From Paraburkholderia ribeironis (lineage in GTDB: Bacteria > Pseudomonadota > Gammaproteobacteria > Burkholderiales > Burkholderiaceae): DNA of 64,000 nucleotides. This document shows, piece after piece, positions 1-8,106 of the stretch. The DNA is taken from positions 1 to 64,000 of the forward strand of contig NZ_CYGX02000027.1 in NCBI RefSeq assembly GCF_900019265.1, read 5' to 3'. Below the pieces are notes generated by a model. The model made no database searches. It worked only from the letters and a program-made list of their open reading frames with translations, and was not told the origin of the DNA. Position 1 is the first letter of the stretch. Each line of letters begins with the position of its first letter. The translations under genes and the position numbers were made by a program.

Positions 1-242
1 GAATAAACCTAAACGAACCCGGTCCGATGAAGACCTGCTCAAGCAAAACCTGAGAGGTCTCCGTTACATATGCTCCCAAACGTGAGCAGTCGTTACGCAC
101 AAGACGATGGCCGCATGGGCGACTCGACCTTTGACGGGCGTACGGCGCGCTCGTCCAGCTATGCCATCAGTCAGTAAAAACTAAATGCATTGAGCAGGTG
201 AGTGTTGCGTAGCGTGCCCACCATCGGTTGTCGGGCACTTCT

Positions 243-539
243 TCAATGCTGCGCTGCGTTCAGCAACAACCAAACCCGGCTTGTCGACGGCCCAGCAAGA
301 ATGCGAGCGAACGCCGCCCGGCACTGTGTGCAGCTGTAGTGTTCCTCTCGCCGGGCATTCTCGATAGACCCGATGCCGTTGAGCACAAGGCCACGATGCG
401 GCGGCTCACTGGCCGACTTGCCGTGGAGGTCAGCGCACTGGGCACAAGGTTGAATCCAAAGGTCCATGCGTCGTTGGTCGGAATTTGGCGCGCGTTCATG
501 CGGCCAGACGATGCTCGTAATACGGTCGGTCCCTGTCAT
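243..539 (-). CDS. small two-CxxC hypothetical protein
   Basis: This is a possible 98-residue protein that I do not recognise. Two CxxC pairs, one in CAQC near residue 32 and one in CTQC near residue 70, are spaced like a small zinc ribbon, and the composition looks protein-like. It follows the SRAP gene on the same strand and overlaps its 3' end by 44 bases if the ATG at 539 is used. A later ATG at 467 would remove the overlap and leave about 74 residues with both CxxC pairs. Neither start has a convincing ribosome binding site. It could be a chance ORF. Confidence 0.35.
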   Translation of the reverse strand: MTGTDRITSIVWPHERAPNSDQRRMDLWIQPCAQCADLHGKSASEPPHRGLVLNGIGSIENARREEHYSCTQCRAAFARILAGPSTSRVWLLLNAAQH

Positions 540-1458
540 CAAGTATCGCGTACATGGCTGCCAAGTCCGACGCGTCCGGGTTAAGCCAGGTGTCGATATT
601 CTCGGGTTTGATAGGAATGATGCACCGGTCGTGCCCCGCAGCGGCCACCTCCGGCGGCGGCTCATCAGTGATGGCGGCAAACGAGAGAAGGTCCGGCTCA
701 TCCGGCGCGCTCCACCGCGACCAGAGACAGGCGACGTGCATCAGTTCACCGTTGCTCGGACGAAACTCCAATACGACGTTTTCCCTTTGGTCGTGTGTCT
801 CGGATAGTGTTCCCTCAAGCTTCGCCTTCTGGACGTTTTCATAGAAGACGTCGACAAGCATGACAGCGTGCGAATATCCGAAAAGAGGCTTCCAGAAGCC
901 TTCGAGATTGTCGCGGCGCGCGTTGTAGGTCCCCGGATATTTGACATCATAAGACGCAGGCTTTCCGGCAATGCGGCACTGGTAACGCATCGGCCTCACG
1001 ATCCGACGGCCATTTTCGATAACCATCACGGGCGAGTAGTGTCCCGGAAAAATGCGCGAGTCTCGCGGCTTAGGCTCGGTGCGCTGCAAGTCTTCGAGTT
1101 TGCCCTTCGCCCATGCAATCTTATCGGTTGCGATGCGCTGACTCTCGGTTGCTGCTTTGGTTACCTTTGTCTGCAGGGTTCGTTCCGCGTCAGCCAGGCG
1201 CTTGCGCTGCTTGAACAGGTCTTGTTCGAGTTTCGTCGTCTGCTCGGCGTTGAATCGCCCGATTAAAGCCTTGATTTCGCGCTCGGCATCAGTTTTCGGT
1301 TCACCAAACGCGTCTTCCATTGCCTTGGGTATCTTCGCCTTGCTGGCACCTTCGGCGCGCTCGAAAAACAGACGTGCGAACTCGTGCATGTCCATTGTGG
1401 CACCAAAGGTACGCACAAATTTCTTGTAGTCCGCGACTACCTGCGCCGAGTAGCACAT
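496..1458 (-). CDS. SRAP (YedK/HMCES-type) abasic-site protein
   Basis: The 320-residue protein begins MCYS, so Cys2 is exposed as the catalytic nucleophile after Met removal, which is the hallmark of the SRAP family. Family members form a covalent thiazolidine crosslink to abasic sites in single-stranded DNA and shield them. Further family motifs are the NAR triplet at residues 179-181, a VDVFYE stretch in place of the usual GFYEW, and HDRC in place of the usual H-x-R-M segment. A charged, probably coiled-coil insertion at about residues 56-127 makes it longer than E. coli YedK (about 220 residues). It lies downstream of imuA and a small ORF on the same strand, so it is probably SOS-induced from the LexA box at 2609-2628. 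Confidence 0.85.
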   Translation of the reverse strand: MCYSAQVVADYKKFVRTFGATMDMHEFARLFFERAEGASKAKIPKAMEDAFGEPKTDAEREIKALIGRFNAEQTTKLEQDLFKQRKRLADAERTLQTKVTKAATESQRIATDKIAWAKGKLEDLQRTEPKPRDSRIFPGHYSPVMVIENGRRIVRPMRYQCRIAGKPASYDVKYPGTYNARRDNLEGFWKPLFGYSHAVMLVDVFYENVQKAKLEGTLSETHDQRENVVLEFRPSNGELMHVACLWSRWSAPDEPDLLSFAAITDEPPPEVAAAGHDRCIIPIKPENIDTWLNPDASDLAAMYAILDDRDRPYYEHRLAA

Positions 1459-1657
1459 GCATTTCTCCTTTGAGGAAAAACATGATACCGCGGCCCACGC
1501 AGGGTACTCGTGGCATTAGTCTTCGGGCAGAAAAGGTCCCAAGGAAGTTCCGTAGGCGGGTCCGTCTTCGGTTCACCAGACGCAGCCGTTTCTACCTTCA
1601 GGTACTGCGGAAGCGGGACCCTATTCGACGAAGCAGCTTCTGCTCCTCGCCATGGAC

Positions 1658-1867
1658 CTATTGCTTGCGATGTCTCATGTCGACTCCGACCGACCGCAAC
1701 GTGGCGTCAATGGCTTGCAACTCGGGCTGGAAATCGAGTGCCCATTCCTCACCGTCACACCGCACGGTCATGCCGTTGTGCATCGAAATCAGGTGACGTG
1801 CTTTGTACAGGGCATCAACGAGTTTCGTTTCTCGCTCGGCCTCACGAACCCACTCATCTGCTCTCAC
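1658..1867 (-). CDS. small hypothetical protein in SOS cassette
   Basis: This encodes a 69-residue soluble protein of unknown function, rich in charged residues (first half Glu/Arg-rich, a CDGEEW motif in the middle). The GTG start is preceded by an AGGAG-like ribosome binding site about eight bases upstream. It lies 26 bases after imuA and about 200 bases before the SRAP gene, on the same strand, so it is probably part of the same LexA-controlled transcript. No domain is recognisable. Confidence 0.5.
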   Translation of the reverse strand: MRADEWVREAERETKLVDALYKARHLISMHNGMTVRCDGEEWALDFQPELQAIDATLRSVGVDMRHRKQ

Positions 1868-1893
1868 GATGGACGCTCCTTTTGATAAATCGG

Positions 1894-2598
1894 TCAGTTC
1901 GCAAATGCGACTTCCGTTGTCGGACTCTTAGCCGGCGTAACAGACCGGCGCTGTCTGCCATGGAGGCTCATGAGCGCTGCCCCAGGTTGCAAGTTAACGG
2001 TCAGCTCGCCTTCAAACTTGGAGCCCTTGCGTTTGACGATGTCTAGGCTCACGCCTCGTTCGGCTGTGCGGACAGTGATGCGCAGTTCCGCGGGAGATGC
2101 ATCGGTGGCCTCGCGGATGGGGCGAAACACGAAAAAAAGCGAAGTGCTCGAGCGGGCGGCCAAAAGCAATCGCCGGAGTGCATCTGCCCTTGCGTGCGTC
2201 AGCCATAGCAACACGGCGCCGCATGTGCTGGCTTTGAGAATCTGCTCTGTTGCCCACAATTGGTCGCTTGAGCGCTTTGCTCGTAAGAGAAGCACCTGAC
2301 CTGCCGGAATGCCTGAATAGGCAAGGCCTTGCCCACACGGTTCACAGGGAGGCTCAACCAAAACGATGGGCTCTTTAAGTGACGCAAGTGCCGGGGCTAA
2401 GAGACGCATCTCTCCAGAGCCGGACGCTTGGGGAAGGACCTCTGTAAGAGCTCCAAGTGGCCATCCTCCGCTAGGAAGCTCGCGGGACAAGGCTGGATAG
2501 CCGGTTTCGACCGTTGATAAACGGCCGCGCGCGAGTTGCGACGCCCGCCAGAGCGACGGGTGGATTGATTCCGGTAATGGGGCGCGAGCAGTGTTCAT
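1894..2598 (-). CDS. imuA: ImuA-type SOS mutagenesis accessory protein
   Basis: This 234-residue protein matches the ImuA/SulA-like RecA-fold family. It has the conserved opening LSRELPSGGWPLGALTEVL, followed by a glycine/serine segment GSGEMRLLAPALA where RecA has its P-loop, and a segment VLLWLTHARADALRRL. ImuA normally works with the Y-family-like ImuB and the polymerase DnaE2 in damage-induced translesion synthesis. I chose the ATG at 2598 because the longer reading frame would run through the LexA box. No imuB or dnaE2 follows; the next genes are a small ORF and an SRAP gene, so this is an orphan or rewired imuA. Confidence 0.85.
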   Translation of the reverse strand: MNTARAPLPESIHPSLWRASQLARGRLSTVETGYPALSRELPSGGWPLGALTEVLPQASGSGEMRLLAPALASLKEPIVLVEPPCEPCGQGLAYSGIPAGQVLLLRAKRSSDQLWATEQILKASTCGAVLLWLTHARADALRRLLLAARSSTSLFFVFRPIREATDASPAELRITVRTAERGVSLDIVKRKGSKFEGELTVNLQPGAALMSLHGRQRRSVTPAKSPTTEVAFAN

Positions 2599-2608
2599 AG
2601 CGTCAAAA

Positions 2609-2628
2609 TACTGTATATATATACAGTA
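2609..2628. promoter_or_regulatory. LexA (SOS) box
   Basis: The site is TA-CTGT-(AT)4-ACAG-TA, a perfect 20-base palindrome matching the E. coli LexA consensus. It ends 11 bases upstream of the imuA start codon, where it would overlap the promoter. It predicts DNA-damage induction of imuA, the small ORF and the SRAP gene. Confidence 0.92.
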
Positions 2629-2763
2629 TCTCACAGCGCATCGGAATGCAATCGCAGACCAAATCAGCGCCGGGCGCTCGCCGTAAAGCGCCGACCACTT
2701 TGCCTAGAAACGAACATGCGGCGGCCGCCAATGCGTTTCCGTTGTTAAGGGGACACAGGAGTC

Positions 2764-2853
2764 TTGCAAACTTAGCCTAAGGGTTTATACTAGGTTCGTC
2801 TCCTCCATGTCTCACCTGATATGGATTCAGCCCGCCAACGAGCGGGCTTTTTT
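2764..2853 (+). ncRNA. candidate small RNA (promoter plus terminator)
   Basis: A sigma-70-like promoter (TTGCAA at 2764-2769, 16-base spacer, TATACT at 2786-2791) is followed only about 40 bases later by an intrinsic terminator: stem AGCCCGC / GCGGGCT at 2829-2848, six-base loop, then a T-run to 2853. The predicted transcript starts near 2798, is about 55 nt long, and holds no ORF with a ribosome binding site. This is the arrangement of a small RNA or of a short attenuated leader. No known RNA family is recognised. Confidence 0.4.
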
Positions 2854-2913
2854 CTTTCCGCGTCGGCAGCGCGTCCTGAATGAGTTGGCTGAACGCTAGC
2901 CTGCGTTAAGCGG

Positions 2914-3144
2914 TTAGAAGATGAAGCCAGCGTTCACAAACTTTGGGTCGTGGTTAATGACCATAGAATCGAGCAGCGTCTTGTTCTGCTCGGTCTCCTT
3001 GGCTGCGACCATTGAGCGAATCGAGAAGGCGCGTAGTGCGTCGGTTGCAGAGAGCGTGCCTTCCGCGGAATCTTTGCGACCTGCAAACGGAAAGACGTCG
3101 GGACCTCGCTGGCACTGGCTATTGAGGTTGACGCGGCACACCTG
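2914..3144 (-). pseudogene. 3' remnant of GapN-like aldehyde dehydrogenase
   Basis: The last 76 codons read like the carboxy end of non-phosphorylating, NADP-dependent glyceraldehyde-3-phosphate dehydrogenase relatives: NSQCQRGPDVFPFAGRKDS, then a DALR-FSIRSMVA segment and a hydrophobic end with the stop codon in place. Upstream of about 3144 the frame loses resemblance, and the NAD-binding and catalytic regions (about 400 residues) are missing. It is therefore a gene tail left by a deletion or insertion. The identification is from memory of the family and has not been searched. Confidence 0.55.
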
Positions 3145-3337
3145 ATCGACGGGGGGTGACCAGCGAGCCAATCTGGGCAGAGTCCCGAAGATAACTGGCC
3201 CTGAGGCACCACAATCCGTTAATGGGCCGAGCGACGGCCCAGACGACGGTCGGAGCAGGTGATGCCTCAAAGCGCGATCTGGCGGGTGCGTCGCGTCTGA
3301 CGTATGGTTATTGACACGCGAGGAGTCGAAGCCTGAA

Positions 3338-3853
3338 ATGAACCGAACCCGAGAGGCGAAGGAGCCACACAGCCCGTTCGCTGGCCTGCTGGACGCGATC
3401 AAACTGAGGATTGCGGAGCATGCCGACCTGCGGCCCGAAGAGCCGATTGATGATGCCATCTCGAAGCTCGCGGACATAACCTCAATGCAGACACACGACC
3501 TCGTGGTTAAGGGGCTTCCAGTCGCTCTCGCGCGCGACGTCACGGCCACTTATGAGATCGTCAGTCGAAACGAGGTGCTCCAGACCATCGGGGTGAGCGA
3601 GCGAACGCTGCAGCGTGGCAAGCATTCTGACCTGGCGCTCGACAGTAACGCGAGTGACCGGCTCATCCGGCTCGTAGTCGTGACCGAGCACGCAATCGAC
3701 GTCTTTGGCTCGAAAGATGCGGCCGAGCGTTGGCTTGTCACGCCGGCTCTCGGGATCGATGGCCGAAAGCCACTGGACCTGCTTCGAACCTCCGAAGGCA
3801 CCGAACTCGTCAAGTCGTTTCTGACGCGCATCGACTACGGAGTCTATTCTTGA
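3338..3853 (+). CDS. MbcA/ParS/Xre-type (DUF2384) antitoxin-like protein
   Basis: This 171-residue protein has an N-terminal helical/HTH-like part (about residues 75-110, ETLQTIG-type segment followed by SERTLQRGK) and a C-terminal DUF2384-like part: a short segment on AIDVFGSKDAAERWLVTPALGIDG, then P-L-DLLRTSEGTELVKSFLTRIDYGVYS. That layout is typical of antitoxins of the RES-Xre/ParS toxin-antitoxin type. The ATG at 3338 is preceded by GAGGAG; an alternative TTG lies at 3311. The partner RES toxin normally follows directly, but no RES-like ORF is visible downstream, so the antitoxin seems orphaned. Confidence 0.75.
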   Translation: MNRTREAKEPHSPFAGLLDAIKLRIAEHADLRPEEPIDDAISKLADITSMQTHDLVVKGLPVALARDVTATYEIVSRNEVLQTIGVSERTLQRGKHSDLALDSNASDRLIRLVVVTEHAIDVFGSKDAAERWLVTPALGIDGRKPLDLLRTSEGTELVKSFLTRIDYGVYS

Positions 3854-4374
3854 CGCCGTTGCCCATCGCATGGAACGGCGATGCCCAAAGCAGGTCGTCG
3901 AGCGCTTCGAGCGTATATGGCGACGCCGACAAGCTCCAACACCCGATTAGGCACTAGCGCCCCTCCCCCGAAGGCGAGGCATCCCGGAGAGAACAGTGGA
4001 TGGCGGATGCCCGACCCCTAGGAGCCAATCGCCAACGCACTGTCAAGGTCTGCTTTGGAATCGACAGAAGTCATCGCGTGCGTCAAAGCTTGGTCGTAAG
4101 TGCTCCGCGACGCCTAGGGATGGTATTCAGAACTCGTTTTGCAGCACTGAGCCATCAACATAGAGCCGATGCGGTGCAAGGGGTGCGGCACCTGGCTCGA
4201 ATGCAGCGCGACGTTCGGCACAAAGAAGGCGTCGATTGCCTGCCCGCGCGGACGGCTTTTTGCGCTCACGCAATGGCCTCGCGCGTCAGTTGTCCACGCA
4301 TCATCCATAGGTTGCTCGGGGCGCACATCGTATGCAGTTGCTGCGAGTTCTTCATTGGCCGCGATAGCGCACCT
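3854..4374. other. gene-poor stretch after orphan antitoxin
   Basis: No coding region here convinces me. Several ORFs of 70-210 codons overlap one another on both strands, none has a ribosome binding site together with a recognisable motif, and the longest runs antisense into the tetR gene. The stretch is where a RES toxin gene would be expected, so it may hold its decayed remains, but no motif supports that. Confidence 0.4.
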
Positions 4375-5007
4375 TTAGATGCCACCGTGCGCGGCGATGA
4401 ACATGGCGACGGCCGACCGGCAATAGGATTCGATTTCGTTGTCGTCCTTTGCTCTCGCCTCGTCGAAGCGTGCGATAAGCAGCAGATCGGAGCCTTTGAA
4501 AAGCGCTGCAAACAAGCGGGCGGCCCGGAGAGCATCGGGTACGTTCAGAATCGCTTTCGCGTGCAACTGACGCAACACGGCCTCGATTTGGGCGATGACA
4601 TGGGCGGGCCCGGCTTCGTAATGGAGCTTGCTTAACGCCTTTTGATTCGTCTTGTCGGCCAAAACCATGGCTTCGACAGTGCGGACGTCCGGGCTCAACA
4701 GCGTGCGAAGCAGGGATGATCCCACCGCCATGAGCTGATCTTCGGCCGAACCGTCGACGCCTTCAGAAAGGGCCTGCGGTGCAAATTGATCGCAGCGGGC
4801 CACCATGGCCGCGCTGAACAGCGCCTCCTTGTTCTCGAAGTGCCGATAGATGCTGAGCTTGGATATCTTCGCGCGCTGGGCGACCTTATCCATGGTCGTC
4901 GCTTGAAAACCCAATTCCACAAAGAGTTCGCAGGCAGCGTCGACGATTGTTTGGCGAAGCGCCTCGTTGGCGGGCCGGCCGCGCCGGCCCTGGCTATTTT
5001 CGGTCAC
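4375..5007 (-). CDS. TetR-family transcriptional repressor
   Basis: This 210-residue protein has a typical TetR N-terminal DNA-binding domain: AACELFVELGFQATTMDKVAQRA followed by ISKLSIYRHFENKEALF (about residues 24-66). The C-terminal helical domain would bind an unknown ligand. The start is GTG. It is divergent from the flavin oxidoreductase gene at 5188, with a candidate palindromic operator (5048-5065) between them, so it probably represses that cluster and itself. Confidence 0.88.
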   Translation of the reverse strand: MTENSQGRRGRPANEALRQTIVDAACELFVELGFQATTMDKVAQRAKISKLSIYRHFENKEALFSAAMVARCDQFAPQALSEGVDGSAEDQLMAVGSSLLRTLLSPDVRTVEAMVLADKTNQKALSKLHYEAGPAHVIAQIEAVLRQLHAKAILNVPDALRAARLFAALFKGSDLLLIARFDEARAKDDNEIESYCRSAVAMFIAAHGGI

Positions 5008-5021
5008 GACAATTCCGGTAC

Positions 5022-5065
5022 TTGACAGTATTCAAATTCGTGGATTACGATACCACGCAGTATCG
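5022..5065 (+). promoter_or_regulatory. promoter and TetR operator candidate
   Basis: TTGACA at 5022-5027 and TACGAT at 5046-5051 (spacer 18) form a promoter reading toward the oxidoreductase gene. A perfect inverted repeat, CGATAC-N6-GTATCG at 5048-5065, overlaps the -10 element and start site, a fitting place for a TetR-family repressor encoded by the divergent gene. That this protein binds here is inferred from position. Confidence 0.6.
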
Positions 5066-5187
5066 AAATGTGCAAGCCAAGGGTAGGCGATATCGCCGGC
5101 GGCCCGGGGAAACCTCATTTGGACGCCGGACGATATTGCACACCACGCCCAGCCCACCCCTCCATCCACAACACGGAGCCCATCAGC

Positions 5188-6081
5188 ATGGATGACGTCA
5201 TCATCATCGGAGGCAGCTTTGCCGGCCTCGCCGCCGCCCTGCAGCTCGGCCGTGCCCGCCGCAAGGTCACCGTTCTCGATACCGGCCGGCCGCGCAACCG
5301 CTTTGCCGGCCACTCGCATGGCTTGCTCGGCCACGATCACAAGCCGCCGCTGGACATCCTCGTCGAGGCGCGGCAGCAACTGGCGCGCTATCCAACGATC
5401 AGCCTGGTCGATGCCCGGGCCGAGAGCGTGTCTGGCGCCATCGACGATTTCTGCGTCGTCACTGACGATCACGAAAGCCTAAGCGCGCGCCGCCTGATCC
5501 TGAGCTATGGCGTCGCCGACCAGATGCCTGATGTTCCGGGCTTTGCCGAAAGCTGGGGCACGTCCATCGTGCCCTGCCCCTATTGCGACGGCTTTGAAGT
5601 CGCCGGCCAGCATTGGGGCCTCGTTTGGTCCAGCCCGCAGTCGTACCAGTCTGCCAGGCTGTTCCGCGATTGGACTGACAGGTTGACTATCTTCACCGAT
5701 GGTCATGACATTGCGCCCGATATCCAGGCCGATCTGGCGGGCCGCAACATACCTCTCGTCGATGGCCGGATCGTCGAGATCGCCCACCAGAACGGCCATA
5801 TCACCACCGTCAATCTCGATACCCGCCGCAACGTCGCGGTCGACGTCCTGTTCGCCCAGCCGCGCAATAAGCCGGCTGCAAGCCTGCATGAATCGCTGGG
5901 TCTCGCCACGGTCGATACGCCCACCGGCATCGTCCTCAAGGTCGACGAGCGCCGCCAAACCAGCATGCCCGGAATCTACGCCGCTGGCGACCTCGCCACA
6001 CCCTTCTTGCCCTCGGTCACCCAGGCATCATCGCAGGGCGCGATGGCGGGCATCTTCGCCCAGCAGTCGATGGTGGTTTGA
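5188..6081 (+). CDS. thioredoxin-reductase-like FAD/NAD(P) oxidoreductase
   Basis: This 297-residue protein has an FAD-binding Rossmann motif at its start (GGSFAGLAAALQLGRARRKVTVLD, residues 7-30), a CPYC active-site pair in VPCPYCDGFE (near residue 131), and a C-terminal FAD motif GIYAAGDLATP. These place it among the TrxB-like reductases that reduce a disulfide or small substrate with NAD(P)H. The usual second nucleotide-binding GxGxxG after the CxxC is weak (HWGLVWSSPQSYQSA). The ATG at 5188 is chosen because the fold begins there. It is the first gene of a three-gene cluster with an SDR and a methyltransferase; the substrate is unknown. Confidence 0.85.
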   Translation: MDDVIIIGGSFAGLAAALQLGRARRKVTVLDTGRPRNRFAGHSHGLLGHDHKPPLDILVEARQQLARYPTISLVDARAESVSGAIDDFCVVTDDHESLSARRLILSYGVADQMPDVPGFAESWGTSIVPCPYCDGFEVAGQHWGLVWSSPQSYQSARLFRDWTDRLTIFTDGHDIAPDIQADLAGRNIPLVDGRIVEIAHQNGHITTVNLDTRRNVAVDVLFAQPRNKPAASLHESLGLATVDTPTGIVLKVDERRQTSMPGIYAAGDLATPFLPSVTQASSQGAMAGIFAQQSMVV

Positions 6082-6240
6082 GAGCACAGATTCCATCCCG
6101 GGGGAGATCGACTACGCGCTTCTGGATGCGGCCGCCGAACAGGTTCGCGAAAGCGTCGCCGATCGAAAGGATAGGCGGGTGCTCCGATTGAGAATGTGGC
6201 TGAGCCCCATTCGCTGATCAAAGAGTTGAGGAAGAGAACA

Positions 6241-7041
6241 ATGTCGAAAGAACCAATGAACAGCTTCGCTGGAAAATGGGCTCTGATCACCGGGGCGTCG
6301 AGTGGCCTCGGCCTTGAATTCGCAGATCTACTGGCTGCGCAGAAAGTCAATCTCGTATTGGCGGCCCGACGGCAGGAGTCGATGGAAAAGCTTGCCCGCG
6401 ATCTCCGCCGCAAATACGGGGTGCATGTGCTGGTCGAGGTGATCGATCTTGCCTCGCCGGACGCGGCCAGCCGCTTGAAATGCAGTCTCGACGCGAGGTC
6501 GGTGACCGTCGACATCTTGTTGAACAATGCCGGATACGGCTTGCACGGCGACTTATTGGAAACGCCGATCGAGCGCACCGCGAACATGATCCAGCTCAAC
6601 ATCACGACGCTCACGGAGCTGACCTATCTCTTCGGCCGCGATATGGCCAAGCGGCGATCTGGACACATCCTTCTCGTCGCTAGCCTCATGGCCTTCCAAG
6701 CGGTTCCCAGCTACGCGGCCTACGCAGCAACCAAGGCATATGTACTCGCCCTTGGCGAGGCCGTGCACGACGAACTGCGCCCGCATGGCGTGGTTGTTAC
6801 CACTCTCTGCCCGGGGCACACTGCGACGGGCTTCGATGAGGCAGCCGGCGCAACCACGTCGGCCTTGCTGCGCCTCCTCACCATGAAACCTCGTCCGGTC
6901 GCCGTGAGCGGTATTCGGGCGCTGTTGCAAGGAAAGGCTATGGTGGTCGCCGGCCTGTCGAACAAGATGGCAGCCTTTTCAAATCGTCTGACGCCGCGAT
7001 CAATGCAAAGGGCCACGTTGAAAAGAATAGTGGACGCTTAA
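6241..7041 (+). CDS. short-chain dehydrogenase/reductase (SDR)
   Basis: This 266-residue classical SDR has the nucleotide-binding motif TGASSGLG at about residues 17-24, the NNAG motif near residue 95, a catalytic Ser in VASLMAFQAV, and the catalytic YxxxK in YAATK. It should oxidise or reduce an alcohol/carbonyl with NAD(P)(H). The ATG at 6241 begins just before the beta-alpha-beta fold and follows a GAGGAAG ribosome binding site. It is 160 bases downstream of the flavin oxidoreductase, on the same strand, and probably co-transcribed. Confidence 0.85.
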   Translation: MSKEPMNSFAGKWALITGASSGLGLEFADLLAAQKVNLVLAARRQESMEKLARDLRRKYGVHVLVEVIDLASPDAASRLKCSLDARSVTVDILLNNAGYGLHGDLLETPIERTANMIQLNITTLTELTYLFGRDMAKRRSGHILLVASLMAFQAVPSYAAYAATKAYVLALGEAVHDELRPHGVVVTTLCPGHTATGFDEAAGATTSALLRLLTMKPRPVAVSGIRALLQGKAMVVAGLSNKMAAFSNRLTPRSMQRATLKRIVDA

Positions 7042-7179
7042 CGCCTGGAGCGCTGGCGTGTGGGGTTCCTCGAACAAGCGGGGGCTCTGACTGCGATGCG
7101 CGCTTTGGCATCGGTTCGGCTGCCCTTTGCCTGGAACAGAGGGGAGCTAGTTGAGAACGAATCGGAACGAGGAGATGAC

Positions 7180-8043
7180 ATGGCAGACCAAAATGCCTAT
7201 CAGGTCGGCGACTGGAATGGTCAAAGCGGGGAGCGCTGGGTCGCCAACCAGACCCGGCTTGACGCCATGGTGGCGGTGTTCGGCCAGGCCGCGATAGAAG
7301 CCGCCTCGCCCATGACGGGTGAGCGCGTGCTGGACGTCGGCTGCGGCGCGGGCGCGTCGAGTCTGGCTCTGGCCGCCCGCGTCGGCGCGGGCGGCCAGGT
7401 GCTGGGCGTGGACATATCCGAACCGCTGATTGGCCGGGCGCGCGCGCTTGCACCACAGGATACGCCGGTCCTGTTCCAGGTGGCCGACGCCAGCAGCGCG
7501 GAGCTGCCCGAGGGCGCGTTCGACGTCCTGTTCTCGCGCTTCGGGGTGATGTTCTTCGACGATCCGACAGCGGCGTTCGTCCATTTGCGACGCGCGCTGC
7601 GGCCGGGCGGGCGGGTCGCTTTCGTCTGCTGGCGCGGCGCGGCCGAGAACGATTGGGTGCGCCTGCCGATGGGCGCACTCAAGGGCATCGTCCCGCCGAG
7701 CGCGCTGCCCGATCCCGAAGCGCCCGGCCCATTCTCGTTCGGCGACCGGGGTCGCGTGGCACGCATCCTGACGGCGGCCGGCTTCACCGATATCGCTATC
7801 GCGCCCTTCGATGCTTCCGTCCCGTTCGGCGAGGGCGGGACGCGGGACGCTGCGATCGACGACGCGGTGAAGATGACGCTCGAGGTCGGCCCGCTGTCGC
7901 GCTCGCTCGCTGATAAGCCTGACGACATCCGCGCGCGCGCCTCGGCCGCGGTTCGTGCCGCCCTCGCGGGCCTCCCCGGCGAACGGTCTGTGATGATCAA
8001 CGGCGCAGCGTGGATCGTCATGGCACGCAATCCGGCAAGCTGA
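7180..8043 (+). CDS. class I SAM-dependent methyltransferase
   Basis: This 287-residue methyltransferase carries motif I VLDVGCGAGASSLALAARV (about residues 50-68), an acidic residue after strand 2 in VLGVDIS, and the later motif ALRPGGRVAFVCWRG. It is of the small-molecule UbiE/COQ5-like type (Methyltransf_11/25). A GGAG ribosome binding site lies about five bases before the ATG at 7180. It is the last gene of the TetR-flanked cluster and is followed by a strong terminator at 8060-8093. The substrate is not predictable. Confidence 0.85.
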   Translation: MADQNAYQVGDWNGQSGERWVANQTRLDAMVAVFGQAAIEAASPMTGERVLDVGCGAGASSLALAARVGAGGQVLGVDISEPLIGRARALAPQDTPVLFQVADASSAELPEGAFDVLFSRFGVMFFDDPTAAFVHLRRALRPGGRVAFVCWRGAAENDWVRLPMGALKGIVPPSALPDPEAPGPFSFGDRGRVARILTAAGFTDIAIAPFDASVPFGEGGTRDAAIDDAVKMTLEVGPLSRSLADKPDDIRARASAAVRAALAGLPGERSVMINGAAWIVMARNPAS

Positions 8044-8059
8044 CAGGGATTAACAGGGG

Positions 8060-8093
8060 AGACGCCTCCGCTCGGTGGAGCGGGGCGTCTTTG
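8060..8093 (+). terminator. intrinsic terminator after methyltransferase
   Basis: Long GC-rich hairpin: AGACGCC, one bulged T, CCGCTC, loop GGTG, GAGCGG, GGCGTCT, followed by TT. It lies 16 bases beyond the methyltransferase stop and closes the oxidoreductase-SDR-methyltransferase unit. Confidence 0.75.
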
Positions 8094-8106
8094 GCCGCTC
8101 AGATAG

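Noticed and set aside
2599..2634. Upstream start for ImuA
   Set aside because: The extra 12 codons are encoded by the LexA box itself; ATG at 2598 is the sensible start.
4000..4635. 211-codon plus-strand ORF over the tetR 3' end
   Set aside because: Antisense to a clear TetR gene and without any recognisable motif.
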